A stretch of DNA of 6,325 bases, taken from positions 1 through 6,325 of the forward strand of contig CAJUQM010000086.1 of NCBI GenBank assembly GCA_910588005.1. Reading direction: 5' to 3'. Both the position numbers and the translations under genes were made by a program. The notes beneath the pieces are model-generated. The model was not told the origin of the DNA. It searched no databases and was given only the letters and a program-made list of their open reading frames with translations. The stretch comes from an uncultured Oscillibacter sp. GTDB taxonomy: Bacteria; Bacillota; Clostridia; Oscillospirales; Oscillospiraceae. Below, piece after piece: positions 1 to 6,227 of the stretch. Position 1 is the first letter of the stretch; every line of letters starts with the position of its first letter.

Positions 1-709
1 CCTCTGACGGCGCCTCACTCGAATCCCCGAAAGTCCTTATGGCTCTAGCGGTTTCCGCCCGCTTCTCTTCCAAGGATTCCTTCAAAATCATGTCCTTCAC
101 CTTCATAAGGCGAATGGTCGTGGCGCGATCATTTTCATCCAGCTTCATATTGATATACCGAATGGCCTCTTGGGTATTGGGAATCATCACATACTCCAAG
201 GCATTGACCCGGCGCCGGGTCTTTTCAATTTCCTCCGCCATTAGCTGGGCGGATTTCTCGATCTCCGCCAGCTTCAGCATCTTCCGGAACACTTTTCCCA
301 GGGCGTCCACAGCCGTATCCAGCTCACCGGAGGTGGCCGCGAAACCGTAGGGATAGATATCGGAATCAGACCGGGTCTGCGTCCGAAAATTGTAAACAGG
401 CACGTTGACAGACATAATGTTCTGGGTGGTCTGTGTCAGCTCCACGCTCTGTTTAGGGTACAGCAAAGCCTGCTCCAACGCCTCGGAACTCATCAGTGCG
501 GAGGCAACGGTGAAGGATTTGTGCACCGTCATCAGCTCCTCCTCCACCTCGGCCCGGAGGGCACGGACCTCACGAACGGTATCCAGAAACTGTTTCATCA
601 GCTCATCCCGCTTGTCTTTCAGCAGCTTGTGGCCCCGCTGAGCGGTGCGCAGCTTGCCTTTCAGGCGGGTGAGTTCCATTCGAGTGGGGCTTACCGTGAT
701 ATTCGCCAT
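1..709 (-). CDS. ntpD: V-type ATPase subunit D (central rotor shaft), 3' end cut
   Basis: 236 codons are open from an ATG at 709 to the left edge, with no stop yet. D is the long coiled-coil axle that turns inside A3B3 and passes torque, with F, to the C subunit and K ring. The N-terminal helix carries the family signature PTRMELTRLKGKLRTAQRGH (8-27), followed by KLLKDKRDELM. The C-terminal helix carries NALEYVMIPNTQEAIRYINM (169-188), then KLDENDRATTIRLMKVKDMI. The middle (about 90-125) is the short globular part between the two helices. The family is about 200-230 long, so few residues should be missing; the last visible ones (FGDSSEAPSE) form a polar tail beyond the conserved region. The start is strongly supported: GGAGGGGTGA begins directly after the stop of B, with 8 bp between GGAGG and ATG. 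Confidence 0.95.
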   Translation of the reverse strand, partial: MANITVSPTRMELTRLKGKLRTAQRGHKLLKDKRDELMKQFLDTVREVRALRAEVEEELMTVHKSFTVASALMSSEALEQALLYPKQSVELTQTTQNIMSVNVPVYNFRTQTRSDSDIYPYGFAATSGELDTAVDALGKVFRKMLKLAEIEKSAQLMAEEIEKTRRRVNALEYVMIPNTQEAIRYINMKLDENDRATTIRLMKVKDMILKESLEEKRAETARAIRTFGDSSEAPSE

Positions 710-722
710 GGCTCACCCCTCC

Positions 723-2108
723 TTACTGCTCGTCTTTCTTCGGCCAGTACTTCTCAATCAACTCCGGTTTGATACGTTTCAGCTCGCTCTTGGGCAGAAT
801 GCTCAAAAGCTCCCAGCCCAGGTCCAAAGTCTCCTCAATGGAACGGTTCTCCTCATAGCCCTGGTTCACATACCGCTTTTCAAACTCGTCGGCGAATTTG
901 GCGTACAGCAGGTCCGTGGGAGTCAGAGCCGCCTCGCCCAGAATGGACATCAGCTCCTTGTTGTCCTTGCCGGTAGAGTAAGCGGCGAAGAGCTGGTTCA
1001 TGGTGCTGGCATGGTCCTCCCGGGTCTTGCCCTCGCCAACGCCCTTATCCTTTAGACGGGACAGGGAGGGAAGCACGTCCACCGGCGGGTGAATGCCCTG
1101 GCGGTAGAGTGCGCGGGAGAGGATGATCTGGCCCTCGGTGATATAACCGGTCAGGTCGGGAATGGGATGGGTCTTGTCGTCCTCGGGCATGGTCAGAATG
1201 GGAATCATAGTGATAGAACCCTTCTTACCCAGCTGGCGGCCGGCCCGCTCGTACAGCGTGGCCAAGTTGGTGTACAGATAGCCCGGGAAGCCACGGCGGC
1301 CCGGGACTTCCTTTTTGGCGGCGGAAACCTCTCGGAGGGCCTCGGCATAGTTGGTGATGTCGGTCATGATGACCAAGACGTGCATATCCTTCTCAAAGGC
1401 CAGATACTCCGCGGCGGTCAGCGCCATACGGGGTGTGGCGATCCGTTCAACAGCGGGGTCGTTGGCCAGGTTGGAGAACAGCACGGTACGGTCAATGGCG
1501 CCGGTGCGCTTGAACTCGTTGACGAAGAACTCCGACTCCTCGAAGGTGATGCCGATGGCGGCGAAGACCACGGCGAAGTTGGAGGCGGCGTCCCCCAGCA
1601 CCTTGGCCTGGCGGGCGATCTGAGCCGCCAGCTGGGCGTGGGGCAGGCCGTTGCCAGAGAAGATGGGCAGCTTCTGCCCGCGGACCAGGGTGTTCAGCCC
1701 GTCGATGGAGCTGACGCCGGTCTGGATGAACTCATTGGGGTAGTCCCGGGCGGCGGGGTTGATGGGCTGTCCGTTGATGTCCCGGCTTGCCTCGGGCAGG
1801 ATGGCCGGACCGTCGTCGATGGGCTGTCCCATGCCGTTGAACACGCGGCCCAGCATATCGCCGGACACCGCCAGCTCCAGGGGGTGTCCCAGGAAGCGGA
1901 TCTTGGAGTCACGCAGGTTGATGCCGGCGGAGGACTCGAACAGCTGGACCACGGCCTTGTCGCCGTTGACCTCCAGCACCTTGCAGCGGCGAATGCTGCC
2001 GTCGGAAAGCTCGATCTCGGCCAGCTCGTCGTAGGTGACGCCATCGACCTTCTCGACCACCATCAGAGGGCCGGAGATCTCGTGTATGGTACGGTATTCC
2101 TTCATCAT
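723..2108 (-). CDS. ntpB: V-type ATPase regulatory (non-catalytic) subunit B
   Basis: 461 codons, ATG start, TAA stop; the usual length is about 455-470. B alternates with A in the hexameric head and completes the ATP site from the neighbouring face. The N-terminal barrel begins YRTIHEISGPLMVVEKVDGV. The P-loop position reads SGNGLPHAQLAAQIARQA (151-168), lacking the Walker lysine, as is typical for B. PSLSRLKDKGVGEGKTREDH at 347-366 holds the arginine finger (Arg351), equivalent by family knowledge to Arg350 of E. hirae. The C-terminal helical domain ends SELKRIKPELIEKYWPKK. The start overlaps the stop of A in an ATGA arrangement, with GGGTGA 6 bp upstream inside the A gene; two ATG codons stand in tandem, so translation could begin at either. 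The D gene follows after 13 bp. Confidence 0.98.
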   Translation of the reverse strand: MMKEYRTIHEISGPLMVVEKVDGVTYDELAEIELSDGSIRRCKVLEVNGDKAVVQLFESSAGINLRDSKIRFLGHPLELAVSGDMLGRVFNGMGQPIDDGPAILPEASRDINGQPINPAARDYPNEFIQTGVSSIDGLNTLVRGQKLPIFSGNGLPHAQLAAQIARQAKVLGDAASNFAVVFAAIGITFEESEFFVNEFKRTGAIDRTVLFSNLANDPAVERIATPRMALTAAEYLAFEKDMHVLVIMTDITNYAEALREVSAAKKEVPGRRGFPGYLYTNLATLYERAGRQLGKKGSITMIPILTMPEDDKTHPIPDLTGYITEGQIILSRALYRQGIHPPVDVLPSLSRLKDKGVGEGKTREDHASTMNQLFAAYSTGKDNKELMSILGEAALTPTDLLYAKFADEFEKRYVNQGYEENRSIEETLDLGWELLSILPKSELKRIKPELIEKYWPKKDEQ

Positions 2109-3877
2109 AACTGGTCACCCGCTTTCTCTGCGATCTCGGCGATCTCCCGCTCCATCTCTTCCGCGATGGCGGCGTACTCCTGGACGTACTTGTCGGCCTC
2201 CACGAACTTGGCGCGGCCGATCTTCTCCTTGGCGGGGATGTCCAGCATGGGGGCCAGGGAGGCACCCTTGGAGATGGCGTCCCGGGCCAGCTTGTCGAAC
2301 TCCAGGATCATGGCCAGCATCCGCATCTGACGGTCGTGGCTGGAGTAGCTGTCCACGTCCATGAAGGCGTTTTGCTGGAGGAAGTCCTCGCGGACCATCT
2401 TGGCGGTCTCCAGGGTCAGCTGGTCGTTGGGGCTCAGGGAGTCCTTGCCCACCAGCTGGACGATCTCGTTGAGGTTGTCCTCCTCCTGGAGGAGGCTCAT
2501 GGCCTTGTTCCGGTTGTCCATGAAGGCGGGGCCGTAGTGCTCGTCGAACCAGGGCTTCATGGTGTCCAGATAGAGGGAGTAGGAGTTCAGCCAGTTGATG
2601 GCGGGGAAGTGGCGGCGGTAGGCCAGGGAGGCGTCCAGGGACCAGAACACCTTGACGATACGCATGGTGCCCTGGGAGACGGGCTCGGACAGGTCGCCGC
2701 CCGGAGGCGACACGGCGCCCACGGCGGTCAGGGAGCCGGTGCGGTCCTCGCTGCCCATGCACTGCACCACGCCGGCCCGCTCATAGAACTGGGCCAGACG
2801 GGAGGCCAGGTAGGCGGGGTAGCCCTCCTCGCCGGGCATCTCCTCCAGACGGCCGGACATCTCGCGCAGGGCCTCGGCCCAGCGGGAGGTGGAGTCGGCG
2901 ATGACGGCCACATCATAACCCATATCACGGAAATACTCGGCGATGGTGATCCCCGTATAGACGGACGCCTCACGGGCTGCCACCGGCATATCGGAGGTGT
3001 TGGCAATCAGCACGGTCCGCTTCATCAGCGACTCGCCGGTCCGGGGGTCCTTCAGCTCGGGGAACTCCCGCAGAACGTCGGTCATCTCGTTGCCGCGCTC
3101 ACCGCAGCCGATGTAGATCACGATATCCACATCGGACCACTTGGCCAGCTGGTGCTGCACCACGGTCTTGCCGGAGCCAAAGGGACCGGGCACGGCCGCC
3201 GTGCCGCCCTTGGCAATGGGGAACATGGTGTCGATGATCCGCTGGCCGGAGCACAGGGGCCGCTCCGGAGAATACTTCTTCTCATAGGGGCGGCCAACAC
3301 GGACGGGCCACTTCTGGATCATGGTCAGAGGCACGTCTTTCCCGTCCTCGGTGGTCAAGGTGGCAACGGTCTCCGTCACATTAAAGGAACCGCTCTTGAT
3401 GTCCTTGATGGTGCCGCTCATGTTGGGGGGTACCATGATCTTGTGGAGTACCACGGGAGTCTCGGGCACGGTGCCGATGATGTCGCCGCCGGTGACCTTG
3501 TCTCCCGCCTTGGCGGTGGCGGTGAACTCCCACTTCTTCTCCCGGTCCACAGCGGGAACCTCCACGCCGCGGGAGATGTTGGCGCCCACCTTCTCCACGA
3601 TCTTCTCCAGCGGACGCTGGATGCCATCGTAGATCCCCTCGATCATACCGGGGCCAAGTTCCACGCTCATGGGTGCGCCGGTGGTAATGACGTCAGCGCC
3701 GGGTCCCAAGCCGGAGGTCTCCTCGTAGACCTGGATAGAGGCGGTATCGCCCTTCATGGTCAGAATCTCGCCGATCAGACGCTGGGGTCCCACGCGGACC
3801 ACGTCGGACATATTGGCGTCCGAAAGTCCCGTAGCAACCACCAGCGGTCCGGAAACTTTAACAACTTTGCCGCTCAA
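2105..3877 (-). CDS. ntpA: V-type ATPase catalytic subunit A, TTG start
   Basis: 590 codons ending in TGA, a normal length for the family (about 585-595). Subunit A carries the ATP site of the A3B3 head. Visible features: N-terminal beta-barrel (KVVKVSGPLVVATGL; VVRVGPQRLIGEIL); the A-specific insertion at about 110-190 that B lacks; P-loop GPFGSGKT at 231-238 with Lys237; catalytic GCGERGNE with Glu260 and Arg261; VAVIADSTSRWAEALRE at 323-339; then a helical C-terminal domain. All key residues are intact, so the protein should be active. The start is TTG: an in-frame TAA lies two codons upstream, no ATG is near, AGAAGG is 9 bp upstream, and the N terminus aligns with the family. Its stop overlaps the start of B by 4 bp, suggesting coupled translation and matched A:B amounts. 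Confidence 0.98.
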   Translation of the reverse strand: MSGKVVKVSGPLVVATGLSDANMSDVVRVGPQRLIGEILTMKGDTASIQVYEETSGLGPGADVITTGAPMSVELGPGMIEGIYDGIQRPLEKIVEKVGANISRGVEVPAVDREKKWEFTATAKAGDKVTGGDIIGTVPETPVVLHKIMVPPNMSGTIKDIKSGSFNVTETVATLTTEDGKDVPLTMIQKWPVRVGRPYEKKYSPERPLCSGQRIIDTMFPIAKGGTAAVPGPFGSGKTVVQHQLAKWSDVDIVIYIGCGERGNEMTDVLREFPELKDPRTGESLMKRTVLIANTSDMPVAAREASVYTGITIAEYFRDMGYDVAVIADSTSRWAEALREMSGRLEEMPGEEGYPAYLASRLAQFYERAGVVQCMGSEDRTGSLTAVGAVSPPGGDLSEPVSQGTMRIVKVFWSLDASLAYRRHFPAINWLNSYSLYLDTMKPWFDEHYGPAFMDNRNKAMSLLQEEDNLNEIVQLVGKDSLSPNDQLTLETAKMVREDFLQQNAFMDVDSYSSHDRQMRMLAMILEFDKLARDAISKGASLAPMLDIPAKEKIGRAKFVEADKYVQEYAAIAEEMEREIAEIAEKAGDQL

Positions 3878-3886
3878 ATTTTAAAA

Positions 3887-3915
3887 CCTTCTTTCTGGAT
3901 AAATTCGCCAGAAGG
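3887..3915 (-). promoter_or_regulatory. Ribosome binding site of subunit A within a potential hairpin
   Basis: The minus-strand AGAAGG (3892-3887), 9 bp before the TTG start of A, is the apparent ribosome binding site. The upstream CCTTCT (3915-3910) is its exact complement. An alternative stem pairs TTCTGG (3913-3908) with CCAGAA (3898-3893) across a 9-base loop and leaves AGAAGG largely free. Both stems use the same TTCT, so they exclude each other. The binding site is well supported; a switching role is inference. Confidence 0.55.
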
Positions 3916-3976
3916 ATCCCCCTTCCCGTAAAACCACGCCCGGAAAAGGGTCGGGAAACATGGAGTTTCCCCCTGG

Positions 3977-3999
3977 GTTCTCCGCCGGAGGCGGAGAAC
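3977..3999. repeat. Perfect inverted repeat, 10-bp arms
   Basis: Plus-strand GTTCTCCGCC at 3977-3986 and GGCGGAGAAC at 3990-3999 flank a GGA loop. It is the longest perfect palindrome seen in the gap. On the minus strand it is followed by CCCAGGGGGAAAC, not a T run, so it is not a canonical terminator in the direction of the operon. Its form would suit a dispersed intergenic repeat or a 3'-end-protecting hairpin, but copy number cannot be tested here. Confidence 0.8.
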
Positions 4000-4011
4000 T
4001 CAATTTCAATC

Positions 4012-4042
4012 ATTTTCAGCAGAGCGTGTACCTGCCGAAAAT
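4012..4042. repeat. Imperfect inverted repeat, 11-bp arms with one wobble
   Basis: On the minus strand ATTTTCGGCAG (4042-4032) can pair with CTGCTGAAAAT (4022-4012) across a 9-base loop. Ten pairs are Watson-Crick and one is G-U. It lies in the AT-richer middle of the F-A gap. Confidence 0.65.
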
Positions 4043-4054
4043 TCCCCGGCCCCG

Positions 4055-4070
4055 GCCGCCCTTAGGCGGC
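4055..4070. repeat. Perfect inverted repeat, 6-bp G-C arms
   Basis: GCCGCC at 4055-4060 and GGCGGC at 4065-4070 flank the loop CTTA. The CCCTTAG at 4059-4065 could instead pair with CTAAGGG at 4134-4140, so alternative folds are possible. Confidence 0.65.
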
Positions 4071-4076
4071 GGCTCC

Positions 4077-4092
4077 AGTGGCCGCTGCCACT
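4077..4092. repeat. Perfect inverted repeat, 6-bp arms
   Basis: AGTGGC at 4077-4082 and GCCACT at 4087-4092 flank a 4-base loop. It is the second hairpin in the F-A gap. Confidence 0.65.
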
Positions 4093-4109
4093 AGATGGGG
4101 TTCGGCGGA

Positions 4110-4126
4110 GGCGGGCACCGCCCGCC
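4110..4126. repeat. Perfect inverted repeat, 7-bp arms
   Basis: GGCGGGC at 4110-4116 and GCCCGCC at 4120-4126 are separated by 3 bases. It is the first hairpin met by the transcript after the stop of F and would be very stable (all G-C). No T run follows on either strand. Confidence 0.75.
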
Positions 4127-4162
4127 GCAGCGTCTAAGGGAGACAAATCTCCTCTGGTGGGG

Positions 4163-4480
4163 TCAAAGGATGTCAGCGCCCACCGCGCGTTCAATCGCGC
4201 GCTGGATGTTGTTCTTTCCAATGCCCAGGGAACCCTCCCGGCCGGGGATCAGGATGATGGCGGGACGCAGCTCGTCTTTATAGCGGGCCAGCACGTCGTC
4301 CATATCCTTAGCCAGTTGCTCTGTGAGGTAGATCACCCCGCAGTTGGTCTTTGCCAGCTCACGGACTTTCTCCCTGGCCTCCTCCGCGGAGGTGACAGGA
4401 TAAGTGTCCAGCCCCAGGGCACGGAAACCCATAACGGATTCCCAGTCGCCGATGACGGCGATCTGATACGCAACAGCCAT
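4163..4480 (-). CDS. ntpF: V-type ATPase subunit F (central rotor shaft)
   Basis: 105 codons, ATG start, TGA stop. Subunit F binds subunit D in the central shaft of the motor. The N terminus reads YQIAVIGDWESVMGFRALGLDTYP (about residues 5-28), the family hallmark: a short beta strand, then GD.ES..GFRA.G. The middle (GVIYLTEQLAKDM) and the RPAIILIPGREGS segment at about 72-84 complete the small alpha/beta fold, followed by the C-terminal helix that packs on D. The length of 105 is normal for the family. The start has AAGGCGGTG 6 bp upstream, one base off the ideal AAGGAGGTG and overlapping the stop of C; the spacing to C is 13 bp. The gene is followed by an unusually long 285-bp gap before A. 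Naming varies: in E. hirae the equivalent gene is called ntpG. Confidence 0.95.
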   Translation of the reverse strand: MAVAYQIAVIGDWESVMGFRALGLDTYPVTSAEEAREKVRELAKTNCGVIYLTEQLAKDMDDVLARYKDELRPAIILIPGREGSLGIGKNNIQRAIERAVGADIL

Positions 4481-4493
4481 AACTTACACCGCC

Positions 4494-5498
4494 TTACACA
4501 TAGCTCGCCCGCAGGCGGGAACGGATAACGTCCGGATCAATGCCCGCCCCGCGCCCCATCAGTAAAATGCGCAGGTTGGTGTACTCCGTCTCCCGGGCCG
4601 CCAGATATCCCACCAGCGGAGCCTCGCCGAAGGGAACAAACAGCGCACCGGCGAGATAGTCTCCCACCACATCGTCACACCGCTTCTCAAACTCCGTCAG
4701 CAGGCCGCCCTGGAGGGCATGGACGCCGGCCTCCGCCGCCGTCTGGAACCTGGTGGGGGCATACAGTTCCGCAAGACCGCCGCCGCGGGCGGCGCTGACC
4801 GCCAAAAGCGCATCTGGGGAGATCTCGCCGCCCTCAAAAAGGACTCCCCGCAAAAACTCCTCATTCTTGCCCATCCGCAGGGTGCGGACCAGGGTCCGCA
4901 GGTTGGCAGCATCAATCTGTACCTGCACATAGCCATGCAAAAAGGCGCTGCCGGTGGCCTCAGCCACGGCGTCCATATCCCTGTAGAACCAACGGTCCAG
5001 CACAATGTCACACAGCTGGGGGTCCCGGGTGGTCTGCAGGACCTCCCGCGCCTCCGCCACGGCGGAGGCCAAGAGGGGCGGCAAGCTATCCAGCTCTCCG
5101 GACTGCAGAGCCTCTCTCAGCTCCGCCGCGCCAACGCGGCCCATGTCCATCAGCATGTGGTCCGGATCTGTGTCCATGGCCTCTGCCTTTAAGATGGCCT
5201 TCGCGTTGTGATAGTCGTATTTCAGCTTGAAAACGTCGATATACCTGGGGTCCGGCGCGCCGTCGGCCAGATCGGAGAGCGTTGCCTCCCGGGCGGCGGC
5301 AAGGGCCGTGTCCATGGCCTCCGGGTCTGCGGCGTCCAGCTCCGGATAGCCGCAGTCTTGAAGGATCTTCTGGACCTCCTCATCGCTGCGAGCGTCCAGA
5401 ATCTGCTCCATCCTCTCCCGGGTCAACAGGCCGCTCTCCATCGCCTTAATGCGGGCGGAGATGACCAGGTAATCGGTGTCTTTGATTTTTTTAGCCAA
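4494..5498 (-). CDS. ntpC: V-type ATPase subunit C (AC39/d family), TTG start
   Basis: 334 codons ending in TAA. This is the cytoplasmic socket protein (equivalent to eukaryotic subunit d) that sits on the K ring and receives the D-F shaft. Family features seen: DVFKLKYDYHNAKAILKAEA at about 88-107 and PLVGYLAARETEYTNLRILLMGR at about 294-316, the latter being the conserved C-terminal motif. Length fits the family (about 330-350). No membrane segment is evident, as expected. The start codon is TTG, not ATG: a perfect AAGGAGG lies 7 bp upstream, and the peptide MAKKIKDTDYLVISARIKAM begins with a plausible N-terminal helix. The first in-frame ATG (Met20) would cut off that helix and has no comparable site. 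The gene is 15 bp after E and 13 bp before F, so the three are surely co-transcribed. Confidence 0.95.
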   Translation of the reverse strand: MAKKIKDTDYLVISARIKAMESGLLTRERMEQILDARSDEEVQKILQDCGYPELDAADPEAMDTALAAAREATLSDLADGAPDPRYIDVFKLKYDYHNAKAILKAEAMDTDPDHMLMDMGRVGAAELREALQSGELDSLPPLLASAVAEAREVLQTTRDPQLCDIVLDRWFYRDMDAVAEATGSAFLHGYVQVQIDAANLRTLVRTLRMGKNEEFLRGVLFEGGEISPDALLAVSAARGGGLAELYAPTRFQTAAEAGVHALQGGLLTEFEKRCDDVVGDYLAGALFVPFGEAPLVGYLAARETEYTNLRILLMGRGAGIDPDVIRSRLRASYV

Positions 5499-5505
5499 GA
5501 CACTT

Positions 5506-5512
5506 CCTCCTT
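5506..5512 (-). promoter_or_regulatory. Ribosome binding site fixing the TTG start of subunit C
   Basis: A perfect AAGGAGG on the minus strand lies in the 15-bp gap between E and C, with 7 bp between it and a TTG codon. No ATG or GTG lies at a suitable distance, so this site decides the start at position 5498. Confidence 0.85.
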
Positions 5513-5513
5513 G

Positions 5514-6200
5514 TTATGCCTCCGGGAACAGCTTTTTTGCAACCATCCCCGCGGTCTCCGCCTTTTGGAGTCGCACCAGGGTATCAAAGGTGCAGTTGAC
5601 CTCCACGTTCTCATCCTTGAGGATAAAGCCGCCCTGAATGACGCGGGTCTCCTTGGACAGCGTCAGCATGGCCGTGCCCTTGGCGATTGCGGTGACGCTG
5701 GTGGCCACCTTGCTCAAAAGGTCCGTTACCTTTGAGCCGCCCTGGGGAACGTCCGGCGCGGCCTGCTTGGCCAAAGTCTCATTGGCCTTGGCCACGGCGG
5801 CCTTGCCCACGCGGTCCCGGTCCGCCGGGGAGAAGATAACCTCCTCCCGTCCGGTGGAGGACGCCTGCACCAGCAGCTCCGCCAGCACCTGTACGTACCG
5901 CTCCTCCGGCATGGCGCACAGCTTCTCCAGCGCCAGGGCGTAGGTTTTTTCCACCATCTCCTGTTTGGCGGACAGCAGAACCTTCCGGGCCTCCATCTGA
6001 GCAACGCTCACAAGGCGCTCCTCCCGCTCTACGGCGGCCTTGGCGTTCTTTGCCGCAAGGTCCGCGGACTCGGCGTCTGCCTGGGACTTGTACTTCGCCG
6101 TAATCTGGGCGGCCTCCTCCCGGGCGCTGCTCAAGACGCGCTCCGCCTCCGCCTGGGCGTCAGCGGCGATGCGTCCGGTGATTTTTTCAATTCCATTCAT
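5514..6200 (-). CDS. ntpE: V-type ATPase subunit E (peripheral stalk)
   Basis: 228 codons, ATG start, TAA stop. Subunit E forms the peripheral stalk (stator) that holds the A3B3 head against the torque of the rotor. The N-terminal half (about residues 1-90, starting MNGIEKITGRIAADAQAEAE) is a charged, alanine-rich helix with no proline, as expected for the stalk coiled coil. The C-terminal globular domain shows the family signature: LTLSKETRVIQGGFILKD at about 179-196, then VEVNCTFDTLVRLQK at 199-213. Family members are, from memory, usually about 190-205 residues; the extra length seems to be an Ala/Gly/Lys/Thr-rich stretch at about 140-178, just before the signature. The start is supported by a purine-rich AGAAAGGGGA site 8 bp upstream and by the family-like N terminus. 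It lies 27 bp after K and 15 bp before C. Its usual stalk partner (G/H subunit) is not in the window. Confidence 0.96.
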   Translation of the reverse strand: MNGIEKITGRIAADAQAEAERVLSSAREEAAQITAKYKSQADAESADLAAKNAKAAVEREERLVSVAQMEARKVLLSAKQEMVEKTYALALEKLCAMPEERYVQVLAELLVQASSTGREEVIFSPADRDRVGKAAVAKANETLAKQAAPDVPQGGSKVTDLLSKVATSVTAIAKGTAMLTLSKETRVIQGGFILKDENVEVNCTFDTLVRLQKAETAGMVAKKLFPEA

Positions 6201-6227
6201 GTTTGAATCCCCTTTCTGCGGGGCTGA

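Larger units (their letters stand above)
3878..4162 (-). other. 285-bp structured intercistronic region between subunits F and A
   Basis: This is the only long non-coding stretch in the window; other junctions are 27 bp or less, or overlap. It is mostly GC-rich with AT-richer patches at about 4000-4042 and 3878-3907. It holds six inverted repeats listed separately (4110-4126, 4077-4092, 4055-4070, 4012-4042, 3977-3999, 3887-3915). A longer-range pair is also possible: CCCTTAG at 4059-4065 with CTAAGGG at 4134-4140. None is followed by a T run on the minus strand, so no intrinsic terminator is apparent, and I find no convincing -35/-10 pair. A 51-codon ORF (4013 to 3858) overlaps the start of A but has no ribosome binding site. 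A likely role, by inference, is RNA processing, stability or translational control separating the K-E-C-F part from the A-B-D part; a dispersed intergenic repeat is an alternative. Confidence 0.7.

Noticed and set aside
1089..2330. 413-codon plus-strand ORF opposite subunit B and the end of A
   Set aside because: It is an antisense shadow with the same biased composition; the opposite strand encodes intact B with all its family motifs.
2336..3931. 531-codon plus-strand ORF opposite subunit A
   Set aside because: It is an antisense shadow of a highly conserved gene in GC-rich DNA; its composition is rich in Gly, His, Leu and Val with no recognisable domain.
3977..3999. Intrinsic terminator after subunit F
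   Set aside because: The hairpin is strong, but on the minus strand it is followed by CCCAGGGGGAAAC and not by a T run, and the downstream A-B-D genes complete the same complex.
3858..4013. 51-codon minus-strand ORF in the F-A gap (begins MIEIEFSASGGEPRGK) that ends 20 bases inside the A gene, resembling a leader peptide
   Set aside because: It has no Shine-Dalgarno site, its start lies in the arm of an inverted repeat, its codons run through two further hairpins, and the peptide resembles no family I know. An open frame of this length in GC-rich DNA is expected by chance.
3990..4015. Possible promoter for A-B-D, with TTGAAA-like sequence in the AT-richer part of the gap
   Set aside because: No -10-like hexamer lies 16-18 bases downstream; that position falls in the GC-rich 10-bp-arm hairpin.
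4041..4070. G-quadruplex on the minus strand (runs of three or more G)
   Set aside because: Only three closely spaced runs of three or more G are present; a fourth is too far away, and hairpins explain the same bases better.
4006..4221. 71-codon minus-strand ORF across the end of F and the gap
   Set aside because: Its first part is the F gene read in another frame, the rest is low-complexity Arg/Ala/Gly/Ser, and it has no ribosome binding site.
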